DNA of 64,000 nt from Bacillus wiedmannii. GTDB lineage: Bacteria > Bacillota > Bacilli > Bacillales > Bacillaceae_G. The stretch is taken from positions 248,001 to 312,000 of the forward strand of contig NZ_LOBC01000039.1 of assembly GCF_001583695.1 (NCBI RefSeq), written 5' to 3'. The position numbers were made by a program, and so were the translations under genes. Positions 1 through 6,673 of the stretch are shown one piece after another. The notes under the pieces are model-generated. The model was given only the letters and a program-made list of their open reading frames with translations, did not search any database and was not told the origin of the DNA. Position 1 is the first letter of the stretch. Every line of letters starts with the position of its first letter.

Positions 1-795
1 GTTATAAAATTGATTAATATAAGATTTTTCCTTCGCACATCCCTCTTGTAAGAAAAGAGTTTCACAGTTATTTCGGTACGTTGAAATATCTTTATCTTCT
101 TCAAAATCCTTTACATACTTTTCATCTACTGGTATTTGCTTATGCCCGAGCGTCAACACGTGAGCCGTCTCATGAATTAATGTTTTCATCACTTCATCGA
201 TATTTACTGCAGAATCAAGCGTATCTAAGCTTAGGATCCAATCTTTCGGATTCTCCATACTAGGCATAACGTGGGCAACAACACCGTCATAACCGTCCGT
301 TATTAAATCAAATTCTGTTATATTCCCTCGATATTTAGCTGGAATGAGCGTACGGTACATATCCCATAAGTCTTCATGATAACCTCTATCTTGACGCTGT
401 TGTAGCACCTCTTCTTTCGCTTCTTTATCTTCAGCGAATACTTTATTTAAACGTTTCCGTTCTATTTTTTCAAAATAAGGATCTACAATTTCATCACCAT
501 CAATATAATAAGAGGCTAAAAAGAAATAATTTTCGTCATCCTCTTTTTTCTGCTCTGCCTCTTTCATATCCTCATTTTCATGCTCTTCTATATCATAATC
601 TTCTACTGCTTCAAGCTCAGATAATCCATCTATTTTTTCATATACTTTTTGAAGTTTATTATCTCCTATTTCCACGCATTCTTCTTCTGTTTTACAAACT
701 TCTTTTTCCTTCACACTCTTCATAGAACTATCGCATCCTGCTAGTAAACCAATTGCGACGATAAACCCTACTAACTTGCCATACAGTCTCTTCAT
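1..795 (-). CDS. Lipoprotein with HExxH metallopeptidase-like motif (partial, runs off window start)
   Basis: Read on the minus strand from the ATG at 795, preceded by GGAGGT at 800-805. It stays open for 265 codons to base 1, so the C-terminus lies outside the window. The N-terminus is a lipoprotein signal peptide with a lipobox LLAGC near residue 21. An acidic, coiled-coil-prone stretch rich in Glu and Lys follows. Around residue 207 is IHETAHVLTLGH, an HExxH zinc-binding pattern. Two later cysteines (CETLFLQEGC) may form a disulfide. I infer a membrane-anchored extracellular protein with a zincin-like domain; the family is not recognised and the substrate is unknown. It is transcribed away from the HAD gene next door. 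Confidence 0.75.
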   Translation of the reverse strand, partial: MKRLYGKLVGFIVAIGLLAGCDSSMKSVKEKEVCKTEEECVEIGDNKLQKVYEKIDGLSELEAVEDYDIEEHENEDMKEAEQKKEDDENYFFLASYYIDGDEIVDPYFEKIERKRLNKVFAEDKEAKEEVLQQRQDRGYHEDLWDMYRTLIPAKYRGNITEFDLITDGYDGVVAHVMPSMENPKDWILSLDTLDSAVNIDEVMKTLIHETAHVLTLGHKQIPVDEKYVKDFEEDKDISTYRNNCETLFLQEGCAKEKSYINQFYN

Positions 796-888
796 ATAAA
801 CCTCCGTCGTTCCATTCTACAAAAATATCATAATCATTTTTTAACGAATATGCGATAATTAATTATAAAAATTGTAAGGAGGTTCCCC

Positions 889-1560
889 ATGATTCGAGCA
901 GTCTTCTTCGACTTAGATGGAACACTTTTAGATCGGTGCCAATCTCTAGAACAATTTATTTATGATCAATATAATCGCTTTGCCTCTCATTTAATGAGCA
1001 TAGAAAAATTAGAGTATTGTTCTCGGTTTCTTGAACTCGATAATAATGGATATACGTGGAAAGATAAAGTATATGCTACTCTCCTTTCTGAATACAACAT
1101 TACCACTTTAACACCAGAGCAACTGCTGCACGACTACATTACAAATTTTCAACATCATTGTATTCCTTTCCAAAACATGCATGAATTACTTCAACGTTTA
1201 ACACAACAAAATATTAAAATTGGCATTATTACAAATGGCTTTACTGACTTTCAAATGAGCAATCTCCGCGCACTAAACATACATACGTATACAAATACAA
1301 TTCTCGTTTCCGAAGCGGAGGGAATAAAAAAACCACATCCTGAAATTTTCGAACGAGCTTTGCAAAAGCTAGACGTTAAGGCCGCAGAGTGTCTTTACGT
1401 TGGAGATCATCCAGAAAACGATGTGCTTGGTTCTGAACGAGTAGGAATTCTTGGTGTTTGGAAGAGAGATTCGTTTTGGGGTGACTTTGAACATTCACGC
1501 ACGGTGAACGATTTGTTGGAGGTGCTTTCGTTTTTAGAGGTAGAGATGAAAACAAAATAA
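889..1560 (+). CDS. HAD superfamily (subfamily IA) hydrolase
   Basis: A 223-residue cytoplasmic phosphatase-type protein with all four HAD motifs. The nucleophile motif is FFDLDGTLLD (Asp8, Asp10). Motif II is ITNG (Thr115). The conserved lysine sits in IKKPHPEIF (Lys147/148). The acidic motif IV is GDHPENDV (Asp173, Asp178). The helical cap domain lies between motifs I and II (about residues 18-95), as in subfamily IA. Start chosen at the ATG 7 bases after AAGGAGG. The family hydrolyses small phosphorylated metabolites, but the substrate cannot be read from sequence. It stands alone, divergent from the upstream lipoprotein gene. Confidence 0.9.
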   Translation: MIRAVFFDLDGTLLDRCQSLEQFIYDQYNRFASHLMSIEKLEYCSRFLELDNNGYTWKDKVYATLLSEYNITTLTPEQLLHDYITNFQHHCIPFQNMHELLQRLTQQNIKIGIITNGFTDFQMSNLRALNIHTYTNTILVSEAEGIKKPHPEIFERALQKLDVKAAECLYVGDHPENDVLGSERVGILGVWKRDSFWGDFEHSRTVNDLLEVLSFLEVEMKTK

Positions 1561-1570
1561 TAGTTAATAA

Positions 1571-1620
1571 ATTATATCAGCGATTTTTGCAATATATTGA
1601 CTTACCGACAAAAAGTGACA
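1571..1620 (+). repeat. Dispersed 41-nt-period repeat family, copy A (short form)
   Basis: A minimal member of a repeat family found five times in this window. It has one half-unit (ATATCAGCGATTTTTGCAAT) followed by the end module with the core GACTTACCGACAAAAA. It lies between the convergent HAD and DUF3267 genes. Other copies are at 4723-4835, 12532-12585, 60829-61001 and 63889-64000. Confidence 0.75.
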
Positions 1621-1660
1621 ACAAAAAGAGGAGGTCGCTACTCTAGCGCCTCCTCTTCCT

Positions 1661-2200
1661 TTATGATTCATATACTGTAAACTGCGGTTTACTCGGATGA
1701 TCCTTAACTAGCGCATCATCTGGAAACTTTGAAACTTTTTGATATAAGGCAATGTCACCGATACAACTCGCTGTTAGTAAAATTCCTAAAAATGAGAGTG
1801 GCTCCAGATTCATAACTAATCCCAATACAATTGGCAAAATTCCAGTCGGTAAAAACGGTAACATTAACACTTTCTTCATTTGCTTTACTGTAATTTCTTT
1901 TTTAGAATGAGCGTATGCTACACCTAATTTCCAATTGACGCCCCATGTTAGTTCACTCCACGGAACACCTCCGATATAACGAAATCCAATTAAATGTATT
2001 GCCTCATGAATACAAACGAAAACAATCATTCCAATAATCAAAAGAAACATAACGGGCAATGTAAATTCAAATTGAACCCCGCCTGAAAGAAATATATGCA
2101 AATAACCAATTCCAAACGCCAAAGCGAATATTATAAGAAATGCATAGATATTTAATTTAACCATCGAAACAGTAACAGTCGTTTCTTTTCTTTTATCCAT
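1661..2200 (-). CDS. DUF3267 membrane protein, putative zincin
   Basis: A 179-residue integral membrane protein with about four hydrophobic segments. HEAIH (His65, Glu66, His69) matches the HExxH motif of DUF3267 proteins, which are regarded as putative membrane zinc peptidases. I chose the ATG at 2200 because GGAGGGG lies 5-11 bases upstream (2205-2211). The longer reading to 2260 would run through the operator and promoter. The gene is monocistronic and is preceded by a paired palindromic operator (2216-2279), so it is probably tightly repressed. The substrate is unknown. Confidence 0.85.
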   Translation of the reverse strand: MDKRKETTVTVSMVKLNIYAFLIIFALAFGIGYLHIFLSGGVQFEFTLPVMFLLIIGMIVFVCIHEAIHLIGFRYIGGVPWSELTWGVNWKLGVAYAHSKKEITVKQMKKVLMLPFLPTGILPIVLGLVMNLEPLSFLGILLTASCIGDIALYQKVSKFPDDALVKDHPSKPQFTVYES

Positions 2201-2215
2201 CTTTCCCCTCCTAAA

Positions 2216-2279
2216 ATGTAAATATATCTTTACAAAAATTGTATAATATATCCAAAACACTGTAAAGATATATTTACAT
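2216..2279 (-). promoter_or_regulatory. Promoter flanked by a perfect 19-bp inverted operator pair
   Basis: The bases at 2216-2234 are the exact reverse complement of 2261-2279. Each copy is itself near-palindromic (TGTAAA...TTTACA). On the minus strand, a TTTACA -35 inside the first copy is followed after 17 bases by TACAAT as -10. The second copy covers the likely transcription start and the region before the DUF3267 ribosome site. The ATGT(N)ACAT symmetry resembles PadR-family operators. The regulator is inferred, and no padR gene is in the window. Confidence 0.7.
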
Positions 2280-2311
2280 TCATTCTTACAAAAAAAAAGA
2301 AACCAGCCACT

Positions 2312-2791
2312 TTACTTCGTAAAACAGCCGATTTCTTCTATATGTTTCATCGTACGCGCCAATACATCGTCGCGCATTATAAAGCTAAATTTTCTATCAG
2401 TTTTAATATTATCAGGAATGTCTGTTAATAAAACAGACCCTTTCGTTTCTTCGTAATGCGTATGCTGCTCTACCGCACTAATTGTTGCAAAATAAATGTT
2501 TTTAATGATTATTTTGTCTTTTCCAGATACTTTATATTGTCCTAAGTAAGTTAAATCAGAAACTATGCCGCCAGTTTCTTCATGAACCTCTCGAACTGCC
2601 GCTTCTTCCGGTGTTTCCCCTAATTCTACTTTACCACCTGGAAATTCAAGACCGCGACGTAAATGATGCGTTAATAACCATTGATCCCCGTACCGGCATA
2701 CAACCCAAACATGCTTTGGCTCAGGAGAAAATGGATAACGTTCAAACGATAATTGTACAGTGTTGTGGTAATAATCTTTAAATTTGTACAT
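2312..2791 (-). CDS. ytkD: Nudix hydrolase YtkD (MutTA), nucleoside triphosphate pyrophosphohydrolase
   Basis: The 159-residue protein closely follows B. subtilis YtkD in length and sequence (start MYKFKDYYHNTVQLSF). The Nudix box is complete: Gly53, Glu59 and REVHEETGG at 67-75, which binds the catalytic divalent metals. The B. subtilis protein is a MutT-like enzyme that hydrolyses oxidised purine triphosphates such as 8-oxo-dGTP, and is linked to mutation avoidance and sporulation or stress. Synteny with ytzI, luxS, ytjA and ytiB supports orthology. It is a single gene transcribed leftward. Confidence 0.9.
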   Translation of the reverse strand: MYKFKDYYHNTVQLSFERYPFSPEPKHVWVVCRYGDQWLLTHHLRRGLEFPGGKVELGETPEEAAVREVHEETGGIVSDLTYLGQYKVSGKDKIIIKNIYFATISAVEQHTHYEETKGSVLLTDIPDNIKTDRKFSFIMRDDVLARTMKHIEEIGCFTK

Positions 2792-2875
2792 GCCATTACT
2801 CCCCTATTGATGGTTACAAGTTTTTCCTACCACAAATTGTAGCATATTCTCGCTTTTCTGCATAATATTATCCAA

Positions 2876-3193
2876 TTACAATCCATTGATTATTCCCATT
2901 TGCGCGACTAATTCTTTCGTCTCATGATTACCTAAATCGTAAATCATTTTATATGCTTTTTGTAGTTGTTCATCATATCGGTCATTATTCGAATCGTGAT
3001 GATACTCAACAAATGGAACGTGAGAACGTACAAATGAACCTAAATCCTCTACATATGCTTGATCAAAGTACTCTCTTAACTCCGTAATTTCCTCATCACT
3101 TGCGGAAATCTCAAAATTATACGTATCCGCCGTCTTCACTTGTGAAATTTGACCGTTTCCTATTGATATATAATATGTTTTTTTCGTCTCCAT
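2876..3193 (-). CDS. Conserved hypothetical protein, 105 aa
   Basis: A small acidic soluble protein (METKKTYYISIGNG...) with a predicted N-terminal beta-hairpin followed by helices. I chose the ATG at 3193, with AAGGGTG upstream, over the in-frame ATG at 3238 because the longer N-terminus lacks a ribosome site and intrudes on the divergent ytzI promoter. There is no signal peptide and no catalytic motif I recognise. Its position beside ytkD and ytzI suggests a B. subtilis Yt-region counterpart, but I cannot assign a function. Confidence 0.75.
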   Translation of the reverse strand: METKKTYYISIGNGQISQVKTADTYNFEISASDEEITELREYFDQAYVEDLGSFVRSHVPFVEYHHDSNNDRYDEQLQKAYKMIYDLGNHETKELVAQMGIINGL

Positions 3194-3276
3194 GTAACAC
3201 CCTTCTTTCATCCTTTTAATTTCTATTGTTTTCATCAATTACAAAATTATGTAAAATAAAGAAAAGGAGGGATTCT

Positions 3277-3426
3277 ATGTTCAAAATATTAATTATCGGT
3301 ATTATAATCGTCCTAGTCATACTAGTACTCTCCGTCATGACGATTAATAAAGGCTATGCATATAAACATTCCGTTGATAAACCAGAAGATAACCCTTATA
3401 CAAAAAACAGCAAGAAGAATTCATAA
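3277..3426 (+). CDS. ytzI: YtzI-like small membrane protein
   Basis: A 49-residue protein with one N-terminal transmembrane helix (about residues 3-23) followed by TINKGYAYKHSVDKPEDNPY, the pattern I associate with the Firmicute YtzI family. The start is the ATG at 3277 behind AAGGAGG (3264-3270). The short hydrophilic tail would face the cytoplasm or be exposed outside. The position next to ytkD fits the B. subtilis arrangement. Function is unknown. It is followed at once by a degraded DUF3953 copy. Confidence 0.7.
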   Translation: MFKILIIGIIIVLVILVLSVMTINKGYAYKHSVDKPEDNPYTKNSKKNS

Positions 3427-3616
3427 TACGCTTCATATACTACTTATTTTAGCCCACATCATATCCAACATTCGTTTACTGGCAGGTCAACATAACTTTC
3501 TACTACTTTCACAATTTCTATTAGGAGTTTTACTACTTCTTATTACCATTGAGCAAATAAGGAAAAAGGATTCAGGAACTAGATTTATTTGTATTGTTGC
3601 AGGTGCTTTCATTTAG
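3424..3616 (+). pseudogene. DUF3953-like paralogue remnant lacking its start
   Basis: This frame has no ATG with a ribosome site of its own; the only in-frame ATG (3356) lies inside ytzI. Its translation ends LLLLITIEQIRKKDSGTRF followed by a hydrophobic helix. That repeats the layout of the intact DUF3953 proteins just downstream (hydrophobic helix, acidic-basic E-x-x-K-K-x linker, hydrophobic helix). I read it as a paralogue that lost its 5' end. Confidence 0.55.
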
Positions 3617-3659
3617 ATTGTTATCATCATTACCTACATAAACTAGAAGGAGGGCTTTT

Positions 3660-3890
3660 ATGTTAAAAGGCGTTCGAATTACTTTTGCACTTATCACTTT
3701 ATCTATAGCAACCTATAGTTTTATTAGCGGTAACAGAGACATTATGCCTTACATGTTCATTTTCTTAGGGGCTATGGCTTTCACTATAGGTTTAGAGGAA
3801 ATAAAAAAACAGAAACAATCTAGCAGCATGCTTGCTTTCATGGCCGGAGCTGGTGCTTTATTACTTGGCTTCTCAGAAATATTTCGGTAA
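3660..3890 (+). CDS. DUF3953-type small membrane protein (copy 1)
   Basis: A 76-residue protein with three hydrophobic helices (about 5-22, 28-46 and 55-72) and a charged linker GLEEIKKQKQSS between the second and third. The ribosome site AGGAGGG is at 3649-3655. The same architecture recurs at 3920 and 4432, and in broken form at 3424 and 4181. That makes this a tandem array of paralogues all on the plus strand, probably co-transcribed with ytzI. The family function is unknown; B. cereus-group genomes carry such genes in clusters. Confidence 0.75.
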   Translation: MLKGVRITFALITLSIATYSFISGNRDIMPYMFIFLGAMAFTIGLEEIKKQKQSSSMLAFMAGAGALLLGFSEIFR

Positions 3891-3919
3891 GTCGTTTATT
3901 TAAAAAAGGGGGAAATAAT

Positions 3920-4153
3920 ATGCTAAAAACCTTTCGCATATTATCCGCTCTTATCGTCATCGTTCTCGCTCTATCCGTAATATTTACAAACGCACTTGTT
4001 ACAATGCCTTATATGCTCATCGCCTTATCTGTTATGACCTTCATCATGAGCGCAGAAGAAAAACAGAAACAAAAGAAAGTACATAGTACACTCTCCTTCT
4101 TTTCTGGCGTATTCACTTTAATCGTTGCTATTGTTATTATTTTCTCTCGGTAA
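3920..4153 (+). CDS. DUF3953-type small membrane protein (copy 2)
   Basis: A 77-residue paralogue of the preceding gene: MLKTFRILSALIVIVLALS, a second hydrophobic span with the shared MPYM motif, the charged linker SAEEKQKQKK, and a third hydrophobic span. GGGGG at 3908-3912 provides the ribosome site. The shared MLK start, MPYM motif and E(E/x)KKQ linker show recent tandem duplication. No function is known. The reverse-strand open frame over it is a shadow without a ribosome site. Confidence 0.75.
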   Translation: MLKTFRILSALIVIVLALSVIFTNALVTMPYMLIALSVMTFIMSAEEKQKQKKVHSTLSFFSGVFTLIVAIVIIFSR

Positions 4154-4180
4154 CTTCTCTTTCTACTAAGGAGGGCTAAA

Positions 4181-4420
4181 ATGCATATTAGACAAATACA
4201 ACTCATCATCGTTTTTATTACTTTAATCTTATGCTTATACAGCACCTTTACAATGAACTTTCAAATCTTTTCACCTATCATTTTGTTCCTCTTTAGTTTA
4301 TAGGGCATTTTAGTAGGAATTGAGACGATTCAAAAACAGCAAAAACAAATTGGAACTATTAGCATCGGCTTAAGTCTTTTTACGATTGTTTTTGTTATTC
4401 CATTTATAATGTTCTTTTAA
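4181..4420 (+). pseudogene. DUF3953-like gene broken by an in-frame TAG
   Basis: The ATG at 4181 has an AAGGAGGG ribosome site (4168-4175). Codon 41 is TAG at 4301-4303, after which the same frame continues to TAA at 4418-4420 as GILVGIETIQKQQKQIG plus a hydrophobic helix. The two halves together give a 79-codon protein with the three-helix DUF3953 layout. The rest is well preserved, so this is a recent nonsense mutation or suppressed stop rather than old decay. Confidence 0.8.
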
Positions 4421-4431
4421 AGGAGGATTAC

Positions 4432-4662
4432 ATGTTAAAAAACATTCGAATTATAATCGCCACTATCGCTCTTTCTCTTGCACTATTTAGCCTATTTGCA
4501 AACTTCACTATTCTTTTACCTTACGTGTTTATTCTTTTAAGTATTATGTTTATCCTGTTTGGAATTGATGAAATGAAGAAACAAGAAAAAGCTAAGGCAT
4601 TTGTTTATTTTCTCGGTTCTGCCTTTGTTTTATATGTTGGGGTGTCCAGTATACTTTCATAA
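4432..4662 (+). CDS. DUF3953-type small membrane protein (copy 3)
   Basis: A 76-residue intact paralogue, last in the tandem array. It has three hydrophobic spans with LPYVFILLSIMF in the second and the linker GIDEMKKQEKAKA before the third. AAAGGAGG precedes the ATG by 5 bases, and the gene starts only 11 bases after the broken copy ends. That is consistent with one polycistronic message ending at the terminator at 4667. Function unknown. Confidence 0.75.
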   Translation: MLKNIRIIIATIALSLALFSLFANFTILLPYVFILLSIMFILFGIDEMKKQEKAKAFVYFLGSAFVLYVGVSSILS

Positions 4663-4666
4663 AAAA

Positions 4667-4706
4667 GAGGTCGTCCAACACATATGTTAGACGACCTCTT
4701 CTTTTT
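4667..4706 (+). terminator. Intrinsic terminator of the ytzI-DUF3953 cluster
   Basis: The stem AGAGGTCGTC / GACGACCTCT has a loop containing AACACATATGTTA and is followed by a T-rich tract, directly after the last DUF3953 gene. Confidence 0.85.
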
Positions 4707-4722
4707 ATTTGATTCATAATAT

Positions 4723-4835
4723 TGTCAGTTTTTGTCGGCAAGTCGATATCCAGTGTCGAAACGTCGATATATTAAAAAAATCGTTGATATAATTCAAGTT
4801 GCGTTCGATATATTCGAAAAATCGTCGATATAATT
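4723..4835 (-). repeat. Dispersed 41-nt-period repeat family, copy B
   Basis: Read on the minus strand it carries two 41-nt units (each opening ATATC-(g/a)-ACGATTTTT) and the end module GACTTGCCGACAAAAACTG. It is nearly identical to copy E at the right end of the window. It lies between two convergent transcription units. Confidence 0.8.
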
Positions 4836-4854
4836 TTATTTATTATCGTGCTAC

Positions 4855-5040
4855 AAAAAAAACTGCCCTTTCACAGGCAGTTTTCCCTTCTTATCCCGCC
4901 TTAACAGGCAGTAAGACTCCTATCTCCAAATTATGTAAAAACGAAGAGGTTAGGTAGGAGTTTAACTGCCTGTAAAGGTCCGATTGGTTCAACTAATAAT
5001 CAATGGTTGATAGGGCCACTCCCCCATCAACCATTGATTA
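4855..5040 (-). terminator. luxS 3' structured region with three hairpins and terminator
   Basis: On the minus strand, downstream of luxS, come: a perfect 15-bp stem (4997-5011 with 5026-5040); a 19-bp imperfect long-range stem (4904-4922 with 4955-4973); and a classical terminator (stem AACTGCC/GGCAGTT at 4861-4882 followed by eight T). The strand at 4964-4973 (ACAGGCAGTT) can pair either within the second hairpin or with the terminator's AACTGCCTGT. The last hairpin is the transcription terminator; the role of the others is open. Confidence 0.7.
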
Positions 5041-5050
5041 AAGTTTCACT

Positions 5051-5524
5051 TTATCCAAATACTTTCTCAAGTTCATCTTTATCTTGGCTTAACCAGAAGT
5101 TCATTAAGCGTTGTGCTCCTTCTAAATCGTGAAGCTTCGCTTGGCCACATTGTGTTTCATTTGCAGCTGGAATTTCTGTAATTTGAACCGCATCTTTTAA
5201 TGTTAGTTCTAATAAATCAATAATTTCTCTAACCGTTGGTGTTCCGCTTACTACAAGATAATATCCTGTTTGGCAGCCCATTGGTGAAATATCGATAATA
5301 TCAAAATGCGGATAACGATCAATATATTTACGTAAATTAAATGCTAATAAATGTTCTAACGTATGAATAACATCTGGTTTCATTGCTTGTTTATTCGGTT
5401 GGCAAAAACGAATATCGAATTTATTTACAATACCGTCACTACCTACGTTGTGAACTCCACAATGTCTTACATAAGGCGCCTTTACAATCGTATGATCTAA
5501 TTCAAAGCTTTCTACTGATGGCAT
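5051..5524 (-). CDS. luxS: S-ribosylhomocysteine lyase LuxS
   Basis: A 157-residue cytosolic enzyme that cleaves S-ribosylhomocysteine to homocysteine and DPD, the AI-2 precursor, in the activated methyl cycle. The metal ligands are present at the canonical positions: His54 and His58 in HTLEH and Cys126 in ETQCGQ, with the catalytic Cys84 in PMGCQTG. Full length for the family. The ribosome site GGGAGAG lies about 6 bases before the ATG. It is monocistronic, with a 30-base palindrome in its 5' leader (5552-5581) and an unusual 3' structured region. Confidence 0.97.
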   Translation of the reverse strand: MPSVESFELDHTIVKAPYVRHCGVHNVGSDGIVNKFDIRFCQPNKQAMKPDVIHTLEHLLAFNLRKYIDRYPHFDIIDISPMGCQTGYYLVVSGTPTVREIIDLLELTLKDAVQITEIPAANETQCGQAKLHDLEGAQRLMNFWLSQDKDELEKVFG

Positions 5525-5551
5525 ACAACATCTCTCCCGCTTTTAATTTAA

Positions 5552-5581
5552 TTCCGTTATATCCAATATGATATAACGGAA
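5552..5581 (-). promoter_or_regulatory. Perfect 12-bp inverted repeat in the luxS leader
   Basis: TTCCGTTATATC and GATATAACGGAA flank six bases, forming a perfect palindrome about 28 bases upstream of the luxS start. There is no T tract, so it is more likely an operator or a leader stem-loop than a terminator. The regulator is unknown. Confidence 0.6.
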
Positions 5582-5593
5582 ATCAACATTAGT

Positions 5594-5627
5594 AAAGTAT
5601 TATGTACAGTCGTGCTATAATACTTTA
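5594..5627 (+). promoter_or_regulatory. Extended -10 promoter for yidD inside an inverted repeat
   Basis: TGCTATAAT (TATAAT at 5616-5621 with an upstream TG) is a good extended -10 for yidD. It sits in the right arm of an inverted repeat AAAGTATTAT / ATAATACTTT separated by 14 bases. This may be a binding site shared with the divergent luxS promoter. Confidence 0.5.
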
Positions 5628-5652
5628 AGACTATGCTGAAAAGGAGACCATT

Positions 5653-5889
5653 ATGAAACAGATTTTTATTGGGATTATACGCTTTTATCAAAAGTTCATT
5701 TCTCCGATGACACCACCAACGTGCCGCTTTTACCCAACTTGTTCTCATTACGGATTAGAAGCATTTCAAAAACATGGTGCTCTGAAAGGATTTTGGCTTA
5801 CATGCAAGCGTATATTAAAATGTCACCCTTTCCACCCGGGAGGATTTGATCCTGTCCCAGATAAAAAAGATGACAAAGTAAATTCTTAA
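5653..5889 (+). CDS. yidD: Membrane protein insertion efficiency factor YidD (YtjA)
   Basis: A 78-residue protein of the YidD family (YtjA in B. subtilis), associated with YidC/SpoIIIJ-dependent insertion of membrane proteins. It shows an N-terminal amphipathic helix ([13 protein letters not shown]) and the diagnostic cysteine-containing core [10 protein letters not shown], then [19 protein letters not shown]. The ribosome site is AAGGAGA at 5640-5646. The stop overlaps the 3' end of the convergent ytiB gene by four bases. Confidence 0.93.
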   Translation: MKQIFIGIIRFYQKFISPMTPPTCRFYPTCSHYGLEAFQKHGALKGFWLTCKRILKCHPFHPGGFDPVPDKKDDKVNS

Positions 5890-6449
5890 TTGTCGTAACC
5901 ATTCACAACTAAATCTAATTTTCCTGTGTCAGGATCTATAACAAGACCGTGAACAGGTACTTCTTCAGGAAGTAATGGATGGTTGCGAAGTATTGATACG
6001 CTATGTTCTACACTTTCTTCTACACTAGAGAATCCTTGTAGGAATCTTTCTAAATCGATTCCAGAATAACGAAGTGTATCTAATTTCTCTTCTGTTATAC
6101 CGCGCTCTTTCATCTTCTCAATTGTACTGCTTGCTTGAATTTTTGCCATACCACAATCGTGGTGACCAACTACACAAACTTCATCAGCACCAAGTTCATA
6201 TACAGCAACTAAAATACTACGCATAATACTTCCAAACGGATGTGAAATAACAGCGCCTGCTACTTTAATAATTTTCACATCACCGTTACGCATATTCATC
6301 GCTTTCGGTAATAATTCAACAAGACGAGTATCCATACAAGAGATAATTACCATCTTTTTGTTTGGAAATTTACCTGTTTCGTACTCTTCGTATTTTTTTT
6401 CTTCAACGAATTTTTCATTGTATTGTAAAATCTCTTCTAATGACTTCAT
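5886..6449 (-). CDS. ytiB: Beta-class carbonic anhydrase (YtiB)
   Basis: A 187-residue zinc enzyme interconverting CO2 and bicarbonate in the cytosol. The beta-class signature is complete: Cys38, Asp40 and Arg42 in SCMDTR, and His96 and Cys99 in GHHDCGMA. It matches the B. subtilis YtiB type, and the position beside luxS and ytjA is conserved there. The ribosome site is AGAGGGTTC, a few bases before the ATG. It is a single gene, divergent from ythA, with a 220-base intergenic promoter region. Confidence 0.93.
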   Translation of the reverse strand: MKSLEEILQYNEKFVEEKKYEEYETGKFPNKKMVIISCMDTRLVELLPKAMNMRNGDVKIIKVAGAVISHPFGSIMRSILVAVYELGADEVCVVGHHDCGMAKIQASSTIEKMKERGITEEKLDTLRYSGIDLERFLQGFSSVEESVEHSVSILRNHPLLPEEVPVHGLVIDPDTGKLDLVVNGYDN

Positions 6450-6673
6450 AGTAAAGAACCCTCTTTTCTCTCATTTACATTACTTATATAGTGTACCAAA
6501 ATTTAAAAAACTCAAAAAGGATATTGCTTTATAGTAAAAATAAGATATTTTCAGATAACCGACATAATTCTTTCAAAATATACACACACCTTTGTAACAA
6601 GTCCCCTCTATTTAAAACGTATTTTCACTATAAACTGATTGTAGATAATGTAAAAAAGGAGTGAATATTCATT

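Noticed and set aside
3356-3616. An independent gene starting at ATG 3356
   Set aside because: That ATG lies inside ytzI without a ribosome site. The downstream part matches DUF3953 paralogues, so a start-less remnant fits better.
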